Assembly: GCF_017569185.1 (NCBI RefSeq)
Contig: NZ_CP071869.1
Location: 744,001-808,000, forward strand
From: Polaribacter cellanae
GTDB lineage: Bacteria > Bacteroidota > Bacteroidia > Flavobacteriales > Flavobacteriaceae
DNA: 64,000 nt
Reading direction: 5' to 3'
The notes below the pieces were generated by a model, which had not been told where the DNA came from, searched no databases, and saw only the letters and a program-made list of their open reading frames with translations. This document shows, one piece after another, positions 54,074 through 62,425 of this stretch (its first letter is position 1; the number at the start of each line of letters is the position of its first letter). The translations under genes and the position numbers were made by a program.

Positions 54074-54090
54074 TTGGTACTGAATTTGCT
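54074..54090 (+). promoter_or_regulatory. Sigma-54-type -24/-12 promoter of clpB
   Basis: TTGGTACTGAATTTGCT has GG and GC exactly 12 bases apart and matches TTGGCAC-N5-TTGCW at most positions (T for C after GG). The expected transcript start is near 54102, giving a 61-base leader with a 20-base palindrome. Confidence 0.55.
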
Positions 54091-54127
54091 TTTAATCGGT
54101 TGTAAAAATAAATTAAACAAACAACAA

Positions 54128-54147
54128 CAAGGGAGCATGCTCCCTTG
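54128..54147. promoter_or_regulatory. 20-base perfect palindrome in the clpB leader
   Basis: CAAGGGAGCATGCTCCCTTG ends 15 bases before the clpB ATG. As RNA it could form a hairpin over or near the ribosome-binding site; as DNA it could be a repressor site. It is not the CIRCE sequence. Confidence 0.6.
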
Positions 54148-54162
54148 CTTAAAACATAAAAT

Positions 54163-56775
54163 ATGAACTTTAATAATTATACAACAAAATCGCAAGAGAC
54201 CATACAAATGGCGCAACAAATTGCGCAAGGCTTTGGTCATAATCAAATAGAAAACGAGCATATTTTTAAAGCTTTAACACAAGTAGATGAAAATGTGTTG
54301 CCCTTTTTATTGAAGAAATTAAACATCAATTTAAATGTTGTAAACCAAATTTTAGACAAACAATTAGAAAGTTTACCTAAAGTTACTGGAGCAGAATTAA
54401 TGATTTCGAGAGAAGCTAGCAAAACGCTTACAGAAGCATCTGTAATTGCAAAAAACATGAAAGATGATTATGTATCTATCGAACATTTAGTGTTAGCAAT
54501 TTTTAAATCAAAAAGCAACATTGCACAGGTTTTAAAAGACCAAGGTGTTACAGAAAAACATTTAAAAGCGGCCATTGAAGAGCTAAGAAAAGGAGAAAGA
54601 GTAACCTCGCAATCTCAAGAAGAAACCTATAATTCTTTAAATAAGTTTGCAAAAAACCTAAACCAATTAGCCCAAGATGGAAAATTAGACCCAGTAATTG
54701 GTAGAGATGAAGAAATTCGAAGGCTATTGCAAATTTTATCCAGAAGAACAAAAAACAATCCAATTTTAGTAGGTGAACCAGGAACTGGTAAAACCGCAAT
54801 TGCAGAAGGTTTAGCTCACAGAATTGTAGATGGAGATGTTCCAGAAAATCTAAAAGACAAATTAATTTTTTCTTTAGATATGGGTGCTTTAATTGCGGGC
54901 GCAAAATACAAAGGAGAATTCGAAGAACGTTTAAAAGCCGTTATTAAAGAAGTTACCAATGCAAATGGAGATATTGTACTTTTTATTGATGAAATTCACA
55001 CTTTGGTTGGTGCTGGAGGTGGTCAAGGAGCTATGGACGCTGCAAATATCCTAAAACCTGCTTTGGCTCGTGGAGAATTGCGTGCCATTGGAGCAACTAC
55101 GTTAGATGAATATCAGAAATATTTCGAGAAAGACAAAGCTTTAGAAAGACGTTTCCAAAAAGTGCAAGTAGAGGAACCAGATACAGAAAGTGCGATTTCT
55201 ATTTTAAGAGGAATTAAGGAAAAGTACGAAACTCACCACAAAGTCCGTATTAAAGACGAAGCAATTATTGGTGCTGTAGAATTGTCTCAACGTTATATTA
55301 CCAATCGTTTTTTACCAGATAAAGCGATTGATTTAATGGACGAAGCTGCATCGAAATTACGTATGGAAATAAATTCGAAGCCAGAAGAATTAGATGTTTT
55401 AGACCGAAAAGTAATGCAGTTAGAGATTGAAATTGAAGCCATTAAACGTGAAAAAGACGAAACGAAATTAAAATCTTTACGCTCTGATTTAGCCAATTTA
55501 AAAGAAGAACGAAACGAGATTAATGCAAAGTGGAAATCAGAAAAAGAAGTTGTCGATAATATCCAAAATGCAAAATCGAATATCGAAAACTTTAAAATTG
55601 AAGCAGAAAAAGCAGAACGTGAAGGAGATTATGGAAAAGTTGCAGAAATTAGATATGGAAAAATTAAGCAAGCTCAAGAAAAGTTAGAGGAACTTCAAAA
55701 AGTTTTAAGTGAAAATAAAAATGAAAAATCTTTAATAAAAGAGGAAGTTACTTTAGATGATATTGCAGAAGTAGTTGCAAAATGGACTGGAATTCCTGTA
55801 ACGAAAATGATACAATCGGAACGTGAGAAACTACTGAGATTAGAAGACCAATTACACAAACGTGTTGTTGGGCAAGAAGAAGCAATTGTTGCAGTTTCAG
55901 ATGCTGTAAGACGTTCGAGAGCAGGTTTGCAAAATCCGAACAAACCAATTGGTAGTTTCTTATTTTTAGGAACCACTGGAGTTGGTAAAACTGAATTGGC
56001 AAAAGCGTTGGCAGAATATTTGTTTGATGATGAAAATGCAATGACAAGGATAGATATGAGCGAATACCAAGAACGCCATTCTGTAAGTAGATTGGTGGGT
56101 GCTCCTCCAGGTTATGTGGGGTATGATGAAGGTGGACAATTAACAGAAGCTGTTCGTAGAAGACCTTATTCTGTGGTGCTTTTAGATGAAATTGAAAAAG
56201 CGCATCCAGATACTTTTAATATTCTTTTACAAGTTTTAGATGAAGGAAGATTAACGGATAATAAAGGACGTGTTGCAGATTTTAAAAACACCATAATTAT
56301 TATGACCTCGAATATGGGAAGTCATATTATTCAGGAAAAATTTTCTGACCCAAAAGCCGATTTAGAAGCAATTACACAGGTGGCAAAAATTGAAGTTTTA
56401 GGATTGCTAAAACAATCTGTAAGACCAGAATTTTTAAACAGAATTGATGATGTAATTATGTTTACACCTTTAACTGAAAAGAATATCTTCGAAATTGTAA
56501 AACTACAAATCGAGCATTTAAAGAAAGTAATTGGCAAACAAGAAATTACATTAGACGCAACAGATGATGCAATTAAATATTTGGCGAAAAAAGGCTATCA
56601 GCCAGAATTTGGTGCAAGACCAGTAAAAAGAGTTATTCAAAAAGAAGTTTTAAATGAACTTTCAAAAGAAATTCTCTCTGGAAAAATAACAACAGATAGT
56701 ATTATTTTATTAGATTCTTTTGATGATAAATTGGTTTTTAGAAATCAGTCAGATTTGGTAGACAAACTATCATAA
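54163..56775 (+). CDS. clpB: ATP-dependent disaggregase ClpB
   Basis: 870 residues, full length. N-domain (about 1-145), first AAA+ module (Walker A GEPGTGKT near residue 207, Walker B VLFIDEIHTL), long coiled middle domain (about 410-520, EIEAIKREKDE), second AAA+ module (GTTGVGKT near 607, VVLLDEIEKAH) and a C-terminal small domain. ClpB works with DnaK to pull proteins out of aggregates after heat stress. A sigma-54-like promoter and a palindromic leader precede it. It is a single gene with its own terminator. Confidence 0.97.
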   Translation: MNFNNYTTKSQETIQMAQQIAQGFGHNQIENEHIFKALTQVDENVLPFLLKKLNINLNVVNQILDKQLESLPKVTGAELMISREASKTLTEASVIAKNMKDDYVSIEHLVLAIFKSKSNIAQVLKDQGVTEKHLKAAIEELRKGERVTSQSQEETYNSLNKFAKNLNQLAQDGKLDPVIGRDEEIRRLLQILSRRTKNNPILVGEPGTGKTAIAEGLAHRIVDGDVPENLKDKLIFSLDMGALIAGAKYKGEFEERLKAVIKEVTNANGDIVLFIDEIHTLVGAGGGQGAMDAANILKPALARGELRAIGATTLDEYQKYFEKDKALERRFQKVQVEEPDTESAISILRGIKEKYETHHKVRIKDEAIIGAVELSQRYITNRFLPDKAIDLMDEAASKLRMEINSKPEELDVLDRKVMQLEIEIEAIKREKDETKLKSLRSDLANLKEERNEINAKWKSEKEVVDNIQNAKSNIENFKIEAEKAEREGDYGKVAEIRYGKIKQAQEKLEELQKVLSENKNEKSLIKEEVTLDDIAEVVAKWTGIPVTKMIQSEREKLLRLEDQLHKRVVGQEEAIVAVSDAVRRSRAGLQNPNKPIGSFLFLGTTGVGKTELAKALAEYLFDDENAMTRIDMSEYQERHSVSRLVGAPPGYVGYDEGGQLTEAVRRRPYSVVLLDEIEKAHPDTFNILLQVLDEGRLTDNKGRVADFKNTIIIMTSNMGSHIIQEKFSDPKADLEAITQVAKIEVLGLLKQSVRPEFLNRIDDVIMFTPLTEKNIFEIVKLQIEHLKKVIGKQEITLDATDDAIKYLAKKGYQPEFGARPVKRVIQKEVLNELSKEILSGKITTDSIILLDSFDDKLVFRNQSDLVDKLS

Positions 56776-56811
56776 AACAAATTTAAAAATAGTTTTTGGT
56801 TAATTTAGAAA

Positions 56812-56848
56812 AGGCAGTTTAACGAAAGTTGAATCGCCTTTTTTTTAA
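56812..56848 (+). terminator. Terminator after clpB
   Basis: AAAGGCAGTTTAAC-GAAA-GTTGAATCGCCTTT hairpin with mismatches, followed by eight T. Confidence 0.75.
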
Positions 56849-56875
56849 CATAAACAGCTAACAGTTAGAATAGTA

Positions 56876-56908
56876 TGACAATTTTTCATTTTTATTGAAA
56901 AATTGTCA
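56876..56908. promoter_or_regulatory. Large palindrome upstream of the Hsp20 gene
   Basis: TGACAATTTTTCA and its exact complement TGAAAAATTGTCA are separated by seven bases. It lies 11 bases upstream of the -24/-12 element. Its position and outer TGACA/TGTCA ends suggest a binding site for a sigma-54 activator or another regulator. Confidence 0.65.
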
Positions 56909-56919
56909 CACTCTTTATT

Positions 56920-56936
56920 TTGGCATTTTATTTGCT
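56920..56936 (+). promoter_or_regulatory. Sigma-54-type -24/-12 promoter of the Hsp20 gene
   Basis: TTGGCATTTTATTTGCT fits TTGGCAC-N5-TTGCW with GG and GC 12 bases apart. The expected start is near 56947, about 38 bases before the ATG at 56985. Confidence 0.65.
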
Positions 56937-56984
56937 TTTTATGTATTAAAAAAATAAATGTTTAACTTTTAAAAAATGTAAATT

Positions 56985-57413
56985 ATGTTATTAAAAAAAA
57001 CAGATTTTCCGGTTTTACCAAATGTCTTTAACGACTTTTTTAGAGATTGGTCTTCGACTAATTTTTCTGACACGAACACTACATTACCAGCTGTAAACAT
57101 TAGAGAAAGTGAAAATGATTTTGTTGTAGATGTAGCTGTGCCAGGAATGGATAAAAAAGACTTTAAGATAGATTTAGACAATGATGTGTTAACAATTTCA
57201 TCAGAAAAAAAGACAGAAAACGAAAAAACTGATGATAATTACACAAGAAAAGAATACAGTTATATGTCTTTCAGGAGAAGCTTTACACTTCCAAAAGGAG
57301 TTGTAGATAGCGATAAAATAAAGGCAAACTATAAAAATGGTGAGTTAAGAATTACAATCCCGAAATTGGAAGAAGCAAAGCCAAAGCCTGCAAAATTAAT
57401 TGAAGTTCACTAA
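56985..57413 (+). CDS. Small heat-shock protein (Hsp20/alpha-crystallin)
   Basis: 142 residues. The alpha-crystallin domain starts at VNIRESENDFVVDVAVPGMDKKDFKI-like sequence (about residue 35), continues through SYMSFRRSFTLPKGVVDSD and ends in GELRITIPK, before a short C-terminal tail. It holds unfolded proteins for ClpB/DnaK. The start ATG follows a sigma-54-like promoter and a large palindrome. A strong terminator follows at 57434, so the next lipoprotein gene is probably separate or read through weakly. Confidence 0.93.
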   Translation: MLLKKTDFPVLPNVFNDFFRDWSSTNFSDTNTTLPAVNIRESENDFVVDVAVPGMDKKDFKIDLDNDVLTISSEKKTENEKTDDNYTRKEYSYMSFRRSFTLPKGVVDSDKIKANYKNGELRITIPKLEEAKPKPAKLIEVH

Positions 57414-57433
57414 TTTTTAAAAACTAATTTAAT

Positions 57434-57461
57434 ACAAAGGCTGTTCTTCAACAGCCTTTGT
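57434..57461. terminator. Terminator after the Hsp20 gene
   Basis: ACAAAGGCTGTT-CTTC-AACAGCCTTTGT, a perfect 12-base stem with T residues behind it. Confidence 0.9.
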
Positions 57462-57481
57462 TTATTTAAAATTGTAAAGTC

Positions 57482-57940
57482 ATGAAAAAAGTAATTTTAT
57501 GTATTTTAACTTTAACCTTTTTTAATTGTCAAAGTCAAAATACAAAACAGAAAAATAATGGTGAGGTCGAAAAAGACACCATTAAACCCAAAACAAATGT
57601 CCAAGTTCATAAAGAATATGACGAAAATGGTAATTTAATAAGTTTAGATTCTACCTACACTTATTTTTATTCGAATATTAAGGGAGACTCTTTACTAGAA
57701 AAAAATTTTTACAAGAAATTTAAATCCAATTTCAACCATAAACTTAGCAGTCCTTTAGATTCTATTTTTATAAATGATTTCTTTGGAAATTCTCCATTTA
57801 AAGAGCCTAATTTTTATACAGATGATTTTTTTAAAAACCATTTTAAAAATCATCAAAAAAAGATAGATAAAATGCTAAAAAGAATGGATTCTTTAAAAAA
57901 TAGCTATTATAAAAAACAGAAAAATTTAAAGCAACTTTAA
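57482..57940 (+). CDS. Hypothetical lipoprotein
   Basis: 152 residues. The signal MKKVILCILTLTFFNC ends in a Cys that fits a lipobox. The mature protein is charged, with KEYDENGNLISLDSTYTY (an RHS/YD-like opening also seen in unrelated lipoproteins) and repeated Phe/Asn/Lys stretches towards the C-terminus (FFKNHFKNHQKKIDKMLKRM). Not recognised. It stands between Hsp20 and the phosphatase with terminators on both sides. Confidence 0.65.
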   Translation: MKKVILCILTLTFFNCQSQNTKQKNNGEVEKDTIKPKTNVQVHKEYDENGNLISLDSTYTYFYSNIKGDSLLEKNFYKKFKSNFNHKLSSPLDSIFINDFFGNSPFKEPNFYTDDFFKNHFKNHQKKIDKMLKRMDSLKNSYYKKQKNLKQL

Positions 57941-57950
57941 ATTAAATAAG

Positions 57951-57991
57951 AGCTTTCTAAAAAATACTTTAAATAGTAATTTTAGAAAGCT
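57951..57991. terminator. Terminator after the lipoprotein gene
   Basis: AGCTTTCTAAAA pairs with TTTTAGAAAGCT across a 17-base loop, followed by TTTCTTTTT. Confidence 0.75.
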
Positions 57992-58031
57992 TTTCTTTTT
58001 TAATTATATTCGTATACCTAAATTAATTATA

Positions 58032-58529
58032 ATGAAAAAAATCTTACTACTATTTGTATTTTCTTTTGCATTATTAAGCTTTTGTAATTCTCAAGAAACA
58101 ACCACCTATTATTTAATTCGTCATGCAGAAAAAAACAGAACAGATAAGACAAATAGAAACCCCGATTTAAATGAAGATGGAAAAGAAAGAGCTGTAAAAT
58201 GGGCTGCTTATTTTAACAATATCCATTTAGACGCTGTATATTCTACTAATTATAATAGAACGATGCAAACTGCTGCTCCTACAGCAAAAAGCAAAGATTT
58301 AAACATTAAAAGCTACAATCCAAGAAACATGTTTAATGCAGAGTTCGAAAAAGAAACCAAAGGAAAAACAGTTTTAGTAGTTGGACACAGCAACACAACT
58401 CCTGCTTTTGTAAACAAAATTTTAGGTAAGAAAAATTACAAAGATTTAGATGATAATGACAACGCAAGTTTGTTTGTTGTAACTATTTCTGGTGATAAAA
58501 AAACGAGTAAAGTTAAGAAAGTAAATTAG
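58032..58529 (+). CDS. Exported histidine phosphatase (phosphoglycerate-mutase-like)
   Basis: 165 residues with a signal peptide (MKKILLLFVFSFALLSFC, Cys at residue 18, so possibly a lipoprotein). The catalytic RHAEKNRTD (His about residue 34), the DAVYSTNYNRTMQTA region and VVGHSNTTPAFV (second His about residue 117) mark the histidine phosphatase superfamily. The small size resembles SixA, but the export signal suggests a periplasmic phosphoesterase. Confidence 0.88.
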   Translation: MKKILLLFVFSFALLSFCNSQETTTYYLIRHAEKNRTDKTNRNPDLNEDGKERAVKWAAYFNNIHLDAVYSTNYNRTMQTAAPTAKSKDLNIKSYNPRNMFNAEFEKETKGKTVLVVGHSNTTPAFVNKILGKKNYKDLDDNDNASLFVVTISGDKKTSKVKKVN

Positions 58530-58596
58530 TTATATTTTATACCTACAAAGTTTTTGAAACCTTGCAGGAAGTTTTTGAAACCTTTTAGAAAAACAG

Positions 58597-59421
58597 CTAC
58601 TTTCTTGCAACCAACATCATATGTGGGCTAAAAGCTAAAACAGATTCGTCTAATTCTGTAATTTTTAATAATGTTAATAAAGTTTCTTTTTTCTTTGGAT
58701 TTAGCATATTTGCAAAATATTCATTGTCTAACCAAATTATACCTTCTACTGCAAAAAGGTTGATAATTTCTAAATTTTGAGACGTAAATTCCTTTTTTAA
58801 CTGTTTTGGTTTGTGGTAAAACCCGTCTGCTAATAACCAAGGAAATTCTTTTGGTGGGTTATGAATTCCTGAAGTTAATTCGGTTTTACACATTTCTAAA
58901 AATGGCTTTTTATGCACCAAACCTTGCATTAAACCTGCAACAGTAGATGCTGATGAATTAATGGCAAAACCTAAAATAAGTCCACCTTTTTTTAAGACTC
59001 TTTTTGCTTCATTTATCGTTTGCAAACGATCTTCTTTTTGCTGAAGGTGGTACAAAGGACCATGCAAAATAACCAAATCTGCCACTTCGTTTTCGATTTC
59101 TAAATTGCGAGATTCTCCTAATGTTACAGAGAATTTGTTTTTTGATTTATTGGCTCTTTTTTGCGCTAATTTTATGTGTTTTTCTACAGGTTCTATCAAA
59201 TGAACATTGTGCCCATTTTCAGCCAACCATTCAGAGTATTTCCCAGTGCCTCCACCAACATCTATTATAGTTGTCTTTGGTTTAGAAATATGTCTTTTAA
59301 TTAGAGATTTAATACGTTCAAACTCAAAAAAACCCATTCCACTCTCTAAACGTGTTTCTTCTGAGGCTTTGTTGTAAAAATCTTCTAATTCTGTGGTGAT
59401 GAGTTGTTTTTTAGATATCAT
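58597..59421 (-). CDS. SAM-dependent methyltransferase
   Basis: 274 residues. The class I Rossmann signature TIIDVGGGTGKYSEWLAENG (about residue 58) and DLVILHGPLYHLQ (motif II region) are clear, as is RVLKKGGLILGFAI. The C-terminal third varies and may bind the substrate, which is unknown. It is a single gene. Confidence 0.88.
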   Translation of the reverse strand: MISKKQLITTELEDFYNKASEETRLESGMGFFEFERIKSLIKRHISKPKTTIIDVGGGTGKYSEWLAENGHNVHLIEPVEKHIKLAQKRANKSKNKFSVTLGESRNLEIENEVADLVILHGPLYHLQQKEDRLQTINEAKRVLKKGGLILGFAINSSASTVAGLMQGLVHKKPFLEMCKTELTSGIHNPPKEFPWLLADGFYHKPKQLKKEFTSQNLEIINLFAVEGIIWLDNEYFANMLNPKKKETLLTLLKITELDESVLAFSPHMMLVARK

Positions 59422-59774
59422 TTAATTTTACAAAATGTATTTAATATTCTATTTGTTTTATTTGTTAGCAAACAGGTCTAGGTACTATCTTTAATTCCTA
59501 ATTTTATTCTATAATTTTTTATTATTTTTGATTTAACAGAGAGGAAACATACTGTGATCATTCACTGGAAGTTTACCTTGTGTAGCCTCAATTTTATTGG
59601 GGCTATTTTTTATGCCCAGATTGAAGCATTTGTTTGAGCTCTTTTTTTATGCTGAACTCGATTTAATATCTGTTACTTTAATTCACTTACTTTTTAAAAA
59701 TGAAAGATGTTGAAATAAATTCAGCATAAAAAAAAAGCGAGTGTGTAAAGCTGGAAATAGCTCCAAAAAAAAAA
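59422..59774. other. Intergenic region with a possible small RNA
   Basis: 353 bases without an ORF. A stretch at about 59540-59582 (GAGGAAACATACTGTGATCA ...) runs into a hairpin TAGCCTCAAT-TTT-ATTGGGGCTA (59583-59605) followed by TTTTTT, which would be a good intrinsic terminator for a short plus-strand transcript. No promoter is clear. Confidence 0.4.
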
Positions 59775-59996
59775 CTAATTAAGCATATTCTTTTCGTAAA
59801 ACTTCTCTACTTTTTGTCTTGCCCAAGGTGTCGTTCGAAGAAATTTTAAACTCGATTTATAAGTTGGGTTATTTTTAAAAGCTTTTATATTTAAAATATC
59901 GCCTAATTCTTCCCAACCATATTCTTTAAAAAGTTGTTCTAAAATTGTTGCCAATTTTATTCCGTGAAGTGGATTATTAGGTTGCTCTTTGCTCAT
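59775..59996 (-). CDS. VF530-family (DUF2132) small protein
   Basis: 73 residues. The pattern NNPLHGIKLATILEQLFKEYGWEELG, then IKAFKNNPTYKSSLKFLRTTPWARQKVE, is that of the VF530/DUF2132 family, described as a double-stranded-DNA-binding-like fold. It is cytoplasmic. It is a single gene, divergent from gcvT. Confidence 0.85.
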   Translation of the reverse strand: MSKEQPNNPLHGIKLATILEQLFKEYGWEELGDILNIKAFKNNPTYKSSLKFLRTTPWARQKVEKFYEKNMLN

Positions 59997-60129
59997 TATT
60001 TATTGATTATAAATTGTTTTATCAAAAGTACTATTATTTATTTTTCAAGTTTAGAATATTAACAAAAAATTAGTGCTTGATAATTGCGAATTTTTCAATA
60101 ATTTAGCTGAAAATTTAAGAAATCTATCA

Positions 60130-61215
60130 ATGAAAAATATTGCATTACATTCAATTCACGAAAGTTTAGGAGCAAAAATGGTTCCTTTTGCTGGTTACAA
60201 CATGCCAGTTCAGTACGAAGGTGTTACAGCAGAGCATTTAACAGTAAGAGAATCTGTGGGGGTTTTTGATGTAAGTCACATGGGAGAATTTTTAGTTTCT
60301 GGAGAAAATGCTTTGGCCTTAATACAAAAAGTAACTTCTAATGACGCTTCTAAATTAGCAATTGGAGACGCACAATATAGCTGTTTTCCAAATACTGAAA
60401 ACGGAATTGTAGACGATTTAATTTGTTACAGAATTAAGGAAAACACTTATTTATTGGTCGTGAATGCTTCTAATATCGAAAAAGATTGGAACTGGATTTC
60501 TTCGTATAACGAAGAATTTAAAGCAGATTTAAAAGATTTATCGGAAGATTACTCTTTATTGGCAATTCAAGGCCCAAAAGCAATTGATGCAATGCAATCT
60601 TTGTCTTCTTTAGATTTGGCAGATATTCCTTTTTATAAATTTAAACTAGGAGATTTTGCTGGAATTGAAAATGTAATTATTTCTGCAACTGGATATACTG
60701 GTTCTGGAGGTTTTGAGATTTATTGTAAAAATACTGAAGTGGAACAAATTTGGAATAAAGTTTTTGAAGCAGGTGCAGATTTTGGAATTAAACCCATTGG
60801 TTTGGCTGCAAGAGATACATTGCGTTTAGAAATGGGCTATTGTTTGTATGGAAATGATATTGACGATACAACTTCGCCAATTGAAGCTGGTTTAGGTTGG
60901 ATTACTAAGTTTACCAAAGATTTTGTAAATCATGAAGCTTTAGCCAAAGAAAAAGAACACAAACCAGAAAGACGTTTGGTAGCTTTCGAATTAGACGAAA
61001 GAGGCATTCCAAGACAAGGTTACGATATTGTAGATGGAAATGGAAATGTAATAGGAAACGTAACTTCTGGAACCATGAGTCCTTGTTTACAAAAAGGAAT
61101 TGGAATGGGTTATGTTCCTAGGCTTTTTGCAAAATCGGGCACACAAATACATATTCAGGTGCGTAAAAAAGCAATTCCTGCAACTATTGTTAAGTTGCCT
61201 TTTTATAAAAAATAA
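60130..61215 (+). CDS. gcvT: Glycine cleavage system T protein (aminomethyltransferase)
   Basis: 361 residues from ATG 60130 ([17 protein letters not shown]); the frame extends to TTG 60073 but homologues begin here. Signatures: [44 protein letters not shown] (about residue 205), [20 protein letters not shown] and [12 protein letters not shown]. It moves the aminomethyl group from the H protein to tetrahydrofolate. The other gcv genes are not in the window. Confidence 0.95.
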   Translation: MKNIALHSIHESLGAKMVPFAGYNMPVQYEGVTAEHLTVRESVGVFDVSHMGEFLVSGENALALIQKVTSNDASKLAIGDAQYSCFPNTENGIVDDLICYRIKENTYLLVVNASNIEKDWNWISSYNEEFKADLKDLSEDYSLLAIQGPKAIDAMQSLSSLDLADIPFYKFKLGDFAGIENVIISATGYTGSGGFEIYCKNTEVEQIWNKVFEAGADFGIKPIGLAARDTLRLEMGYCLYGNDIDDTTSPIEAGLGWITKFTKDFVNHEALAKEKEHKPERRLVAFELDERGIPRQGYDIVDGNGNVIGNVTSGTMSPCLQKGIGMGYVPRLFAKSGTQIHIQVRKKAIPATIVKLPFYKK

Positions 61216-61229
61216 ATTAAAAACATTTA

Positions 61230-61256
61230 AAGCCTCACTTTTTATGAGGTTTTTAT
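61230..61256 (+). terminator. Terminator after gcvT
   Basis: AAGCCTCA...TGAGGTTTTTATTTT: short stem (CCTCA/TGAGG) with a T-rich tail, 15 bases after gcvT and 13 before the next gene. Confidence 0.6.
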
Positions 61257-61268
61257 TTTAAAAAAAAT

Positions 61269-62405
61269 ATGAATTGTTTATTAACTGGTGGCACTGGAAT
61301 TTTAGGAAGTCATATTCTTTTTGAATGGCTACATAAATCGATAGTCGAAAAATCTGTAAATCATCTTTTTGTAATTATTAGAGATAATAAAAAACCTGCA
61401 AAACAACGTTTAAAAGCTATTTTAAACGACGCTTCTCGCCCTAATTTTTTAAATGATTTTACTTTAGAAGCTTGTTTAGAAAAAATAACAGTTATTTCTA
61501 ACGATTTAACCAACATCACAAAAAACACTTTAGAGAAATATAATTTCGATACTGTTATACACTGTGCAGGTTCTACAAGTTTATTAAATACAAACGATTC
61601 TAAAGAAATCGTTCACACTCAAAATTATTTAGTTACAAAACATCTTTTAGGTAATTTACCAGAAAAAGTTAATCGGTTTCTTTATATAAGTACAGCTTAT
61701 TCTTTTGGAATTCAAAATGAAAAAGTAAATGATCAAATTGAAAACTACGATGTTAACGAATTTAGAAATCCGTATGAAAAATCTAAATATGAGAGCGAAA
61801 AATTTGTAAAAGAAACCTGTTTATCTAGAAACATACAATCTCAAATATTAAGACCTAGCATTATTTGTGGACGTTTAATAGACAAACCGTTTTTTGAAAC
61901 CCCAAAGTTTGATGTTTTTTATGCTTGGCCAATGTTTTTAGCCAAATATGCCAATAAATCTATCGAAAATTTTAGAATTTGGATCGATAAAAAAAGTGGT
62001 TTAAACATCGTTCCTGTAGACTTTGTGTCGAAAGCCGTTTTACATGCTTTTTTAAACCCTAAGATCAAAGAATTAAACATTATCAACCCAACACAAATAC
62101 TTCATAAAAATTATGTTGGCGATGTTTTAGAATCTTTTAATATTAACTCTTATAAATATGTTCACGAAAAACCAGAAAACCTAAATGCCTTTGAAAACTT
62201 ATATTATAAAACTCTCGGCGATATTTTCGAGAAATATATTTCTATACCAGATTTACAATACAAACCAGACTTAATTTTAAAGTTAATACATCAATTAAAA
62301 AAGTTAATACATCAATTAAAAATAGAGGTTAATTTAGGTGTTCATAAAAATTTTATGAATTTAATTAATTTTTCGGTTGAGAAAAACTTTGTAAAAAGTT
62401 ACTAA
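61269..62405 (+). CDS. NAD-dependent SDR, thioester-reductase/male-sterility type
   Basis: 378 residues. The N-terminal LLTGGTGILGSHILFEWL is a Rossmann NAD(P)-binding motif; HCAGSTSLLN, then YISTAYSFG with the catalytic Ser-Tyr region, and NPYEKSKYESE (YxxxK) complete the extended SDR active site. The long middle part resembles NAD_binding_4 (fatty acyl/thioester reductase) proteins. The C-terminal end has a nearly exact repeat KLIHQLKKLIHQLK. The substrate is unknown. Confidence 0.85.
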   Translation: MNCLLTGGTGILGSHILFEWLHKSIVEKSVNHLFVIIRDNKKPAKQRLKAILNDASRPNFLNDFTLEACLEKITVISNDLTNITKNTLEKYNFDTVIHCAGSTSLLNTNDSKEIVHTQNYLVTKHLLGNLPEKVNRFLYISTAYSFGIQNEKVNDQIENYDVNEFRNPYEKSKYESEKFVKETCLSRNIQSQILRPSIICGRLIDKPFFETPKFDVFYAWPMFLAKYANKSIENFRIWIDKKSGLNIVPVDFVSKAVLHAFLNPKIKELNIINPTQILHKNYVGDVLESFNINSYKYVHEKPENLNAFENLYYKTLGDIFEKYISIPDLQYKPDLILKLIHQLKKLIHQLKIEVNLGVHKNFMNLINFSVEKNFVKSY

Positions 62406-62425
62406 AATTAAAAAATAGAAAAAAA

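Noticed and set aside
60073..60129. TTG start adding 19 residues to GcvT
   Set aside because: The family starts at [11 protein letters not shown]; the extension has no counterpart in known GcvT proteins.
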